From a bacterium (GTDB lineage: Bacteria; Bacteroidota; Bacteroidia; Cytophagales; Thermonemataceae), in contig JANYGM010000421.1 of the NCBI GenBank assembly GCA_025362415.1, forward strand, positions 1 to 13,108: 13,108 bases of DNA, given 5' to 3'. Below the pieces are notes generated by a model. That model did not search any database, was not told the DNA's origin, and was given only the letters and a program-made list of their open reading frames with translations. Positions 12,596 to 13,108 of this stretch are shown here, piece after piece. Each line of letters opens with the position of its first letter. The stretch's first letter is position 1. A program made the position numbers and the translations under genes.

Positions 12596-12623
12596 TGTGT
12601 GATATATGATGTATGATATATGA
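12596..12623 (+). repeat. Heptamer array F: four TRTRTGA units starting at the ispE stop
   Basis: Immediately after the TGA (12593-12595) come TGTGTGA, TATATGA, TGTATGA and TATATGA: four 7-mers, 28 bp, with zero gap. The stop codon itself continues the phase, and a degenerate fifth unit TATATTT follows. It keeps the xRTRYGA pattern of the other arrays but with a different sequence. Confidence 0.75.
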
Positions 12624-12650
12624 TATATTTTAAATTATAAAACTATTGGA

Positions 12651-13108
12651 ATGTGCGGAATAAGCCTAATTATTGATAAAACTTGTGCGCTCAAAAGTGA
12701 GAATATTTCTCAAATGAGCCACAAAATAGCACATAGAGGGCAAGATTTTACAGGTTTTTTTCAGGATAAAATATCTGATAATCAACTTGATTATCAATGT
12801 GATTATCAGATATTTATGGCACATAACCGCCTAAAAATCCAAACCACAAACGACAACGCTAATCAACCATTTTTTTCAGAAGATAAAAATTTTGTTTTAC
12901 TTTATAATGGAGAACTTTATAATTATGAAGAAATTGCACAAAACCTAGATATTTTCCAAACAAAACAAAATAAAACAAACGCAGATACAGAAGTTTTTTT
13001 ATATGCTTTATTAGATTTTTTAGATAAAAAAATACAGAAAATGCCTTTTGAAATCTCTTTAAATGGTATTTTTGCTTTTGTTTTGTATGATAAAACTAAC
13101 CATAAAAT
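12651..13108 (+). CDS. asnB: Asparagine synthetase (glutamine-hydrolysing), N-terminal part (runs off right edge)
   Basis: The open frame starts MCGISLIID and stays open for 152 codons to the window end. Cys2 is the N-terminal nucleophile of class II glutamine amidotransferases (exposed when Met1 is removed). The remaining glutaminase signatures follow: HRGQDFTGF (28-36), HNRLKI, QPFF, LLYNGELYNYEE and ADTEVFLYALLDF, then NGIFAFVLYD near the edge. These are the AsnB/AsnO glutaminase domain motifs. The C-terminal AMP-forming synthetase domain lies outside the window, so other members of the superfamily cannot be strictly excluded. The usual HRGPDD is HRGQDF here. The segment between HRGQD and HNRL is longer than usual and is encoded by a perfect 16-bp inverted repeat. 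It probably shares a transcript with ispE, as no terminator is seen between them. Confidence 0.88.
   Translation, partial: MCGISLIIDKTCALKSENISQMSHKIAHRGQDFTGFFQDKISDNQLDYQCDYQIFMAHNRLKIQTTNDNANQPFFSEDKNFVLLYNGELYNYEEIAQNLDIFQTKQNKTNADTEVFLYALLDFLDKKIQKMPFEISLNGIFAFVLYDKTNHK
12769..12815. repeat. 16-bp perfect inverted repeat inside the asnB-like gene
   Basis: AAATATCTGATAATCA (12769-12784) and its exact reverse complement (12800-12815) are separated by 15 nt, which themselves contain a third GATTATCA copy. The repeat lies within the reading frame and encodes the segment KISDNQLDYQCDYQIF. At the RNA level it would form a stable hairpin about 120 nt into the coding region. Confidence 0.8.

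Overview
The window is about two-thirds A+T and looks like a member of Bacteroidota, probably order Cytophagales (a Flexibacter/Bernardetia/Microscilla-type organism). This rests on several signs: start codons are preceded by A-rich tracts with no Shine-Dalgarno sequence; promoter motifs match the phylum's TTTG-N19-TAnnTTTG consensus (a perfect copy precedes rpmE2); and the gene set includes a Bacteroidota-type CcmF, a DUF349 repeat protein, a Lacal_2735-family miniprotein, CruF and a cysteine-free L31. The genus is a guess. I see no rRNA, tRNA, CRISPR array or transposase.

Layout, left to right. 1-946 (-): 5' part of a cytochrome c heme-lyase gene (ccmF), running off the left edge. 1174-2199 (+): secreted lipoprotein of unknown function, closed by a strong hairpin terminator. 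2307-3167: a truncated haemoglobin gene (+) flanked by two inward-facing decayed copies of the same short gene, plus a palindromic intergenic repeat. 6001-3238 (-): a tightly spaced run of an AAA/ABC-type ATPase (DUF3696-like), a PIN-like nuclease and a pentameric ligand-gated ion channel. 7420-6070 (-): a hypothetical protein with two similar halves, then a YiiX-like permuted papain amidase. 7546-8217 (+): carotenoid hydratase CruF, divergent from the previous pair. 11491-8288 (-): rpmE2, a five-repeat DUF349 protein, a secreted NTF2-like protein and a 54-residue Lacal_2735 protein. 11756-13108 (+): ispE, then the start of an asparagine synthetase gene running off the right edge.

Most genes are housekeeping or envelope functions. 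IspE (MEP pathway) and CruF are upstream and downstream steps of isoprenoid/carotenoid synthesis, but they are 3.5 kb apart and not in one operon. The ATPase-PIN pair has the architecture of a two-gene defence or toxin-antitoxin module.

The most unusual signal is non-coding. Six or seven short arrays of a degenerate 7-bp unit (gene-sense pattern roughly NRTRYGA, usually four units = 28 bp) sit 0-6 nt after stop codons of unrelated genes and in the same orientation relative to the gene. One further array lies inverted next to a start codon. A 20-bp perfect inverted repeat, partly built from these units, brackets the NTF2-like gene.
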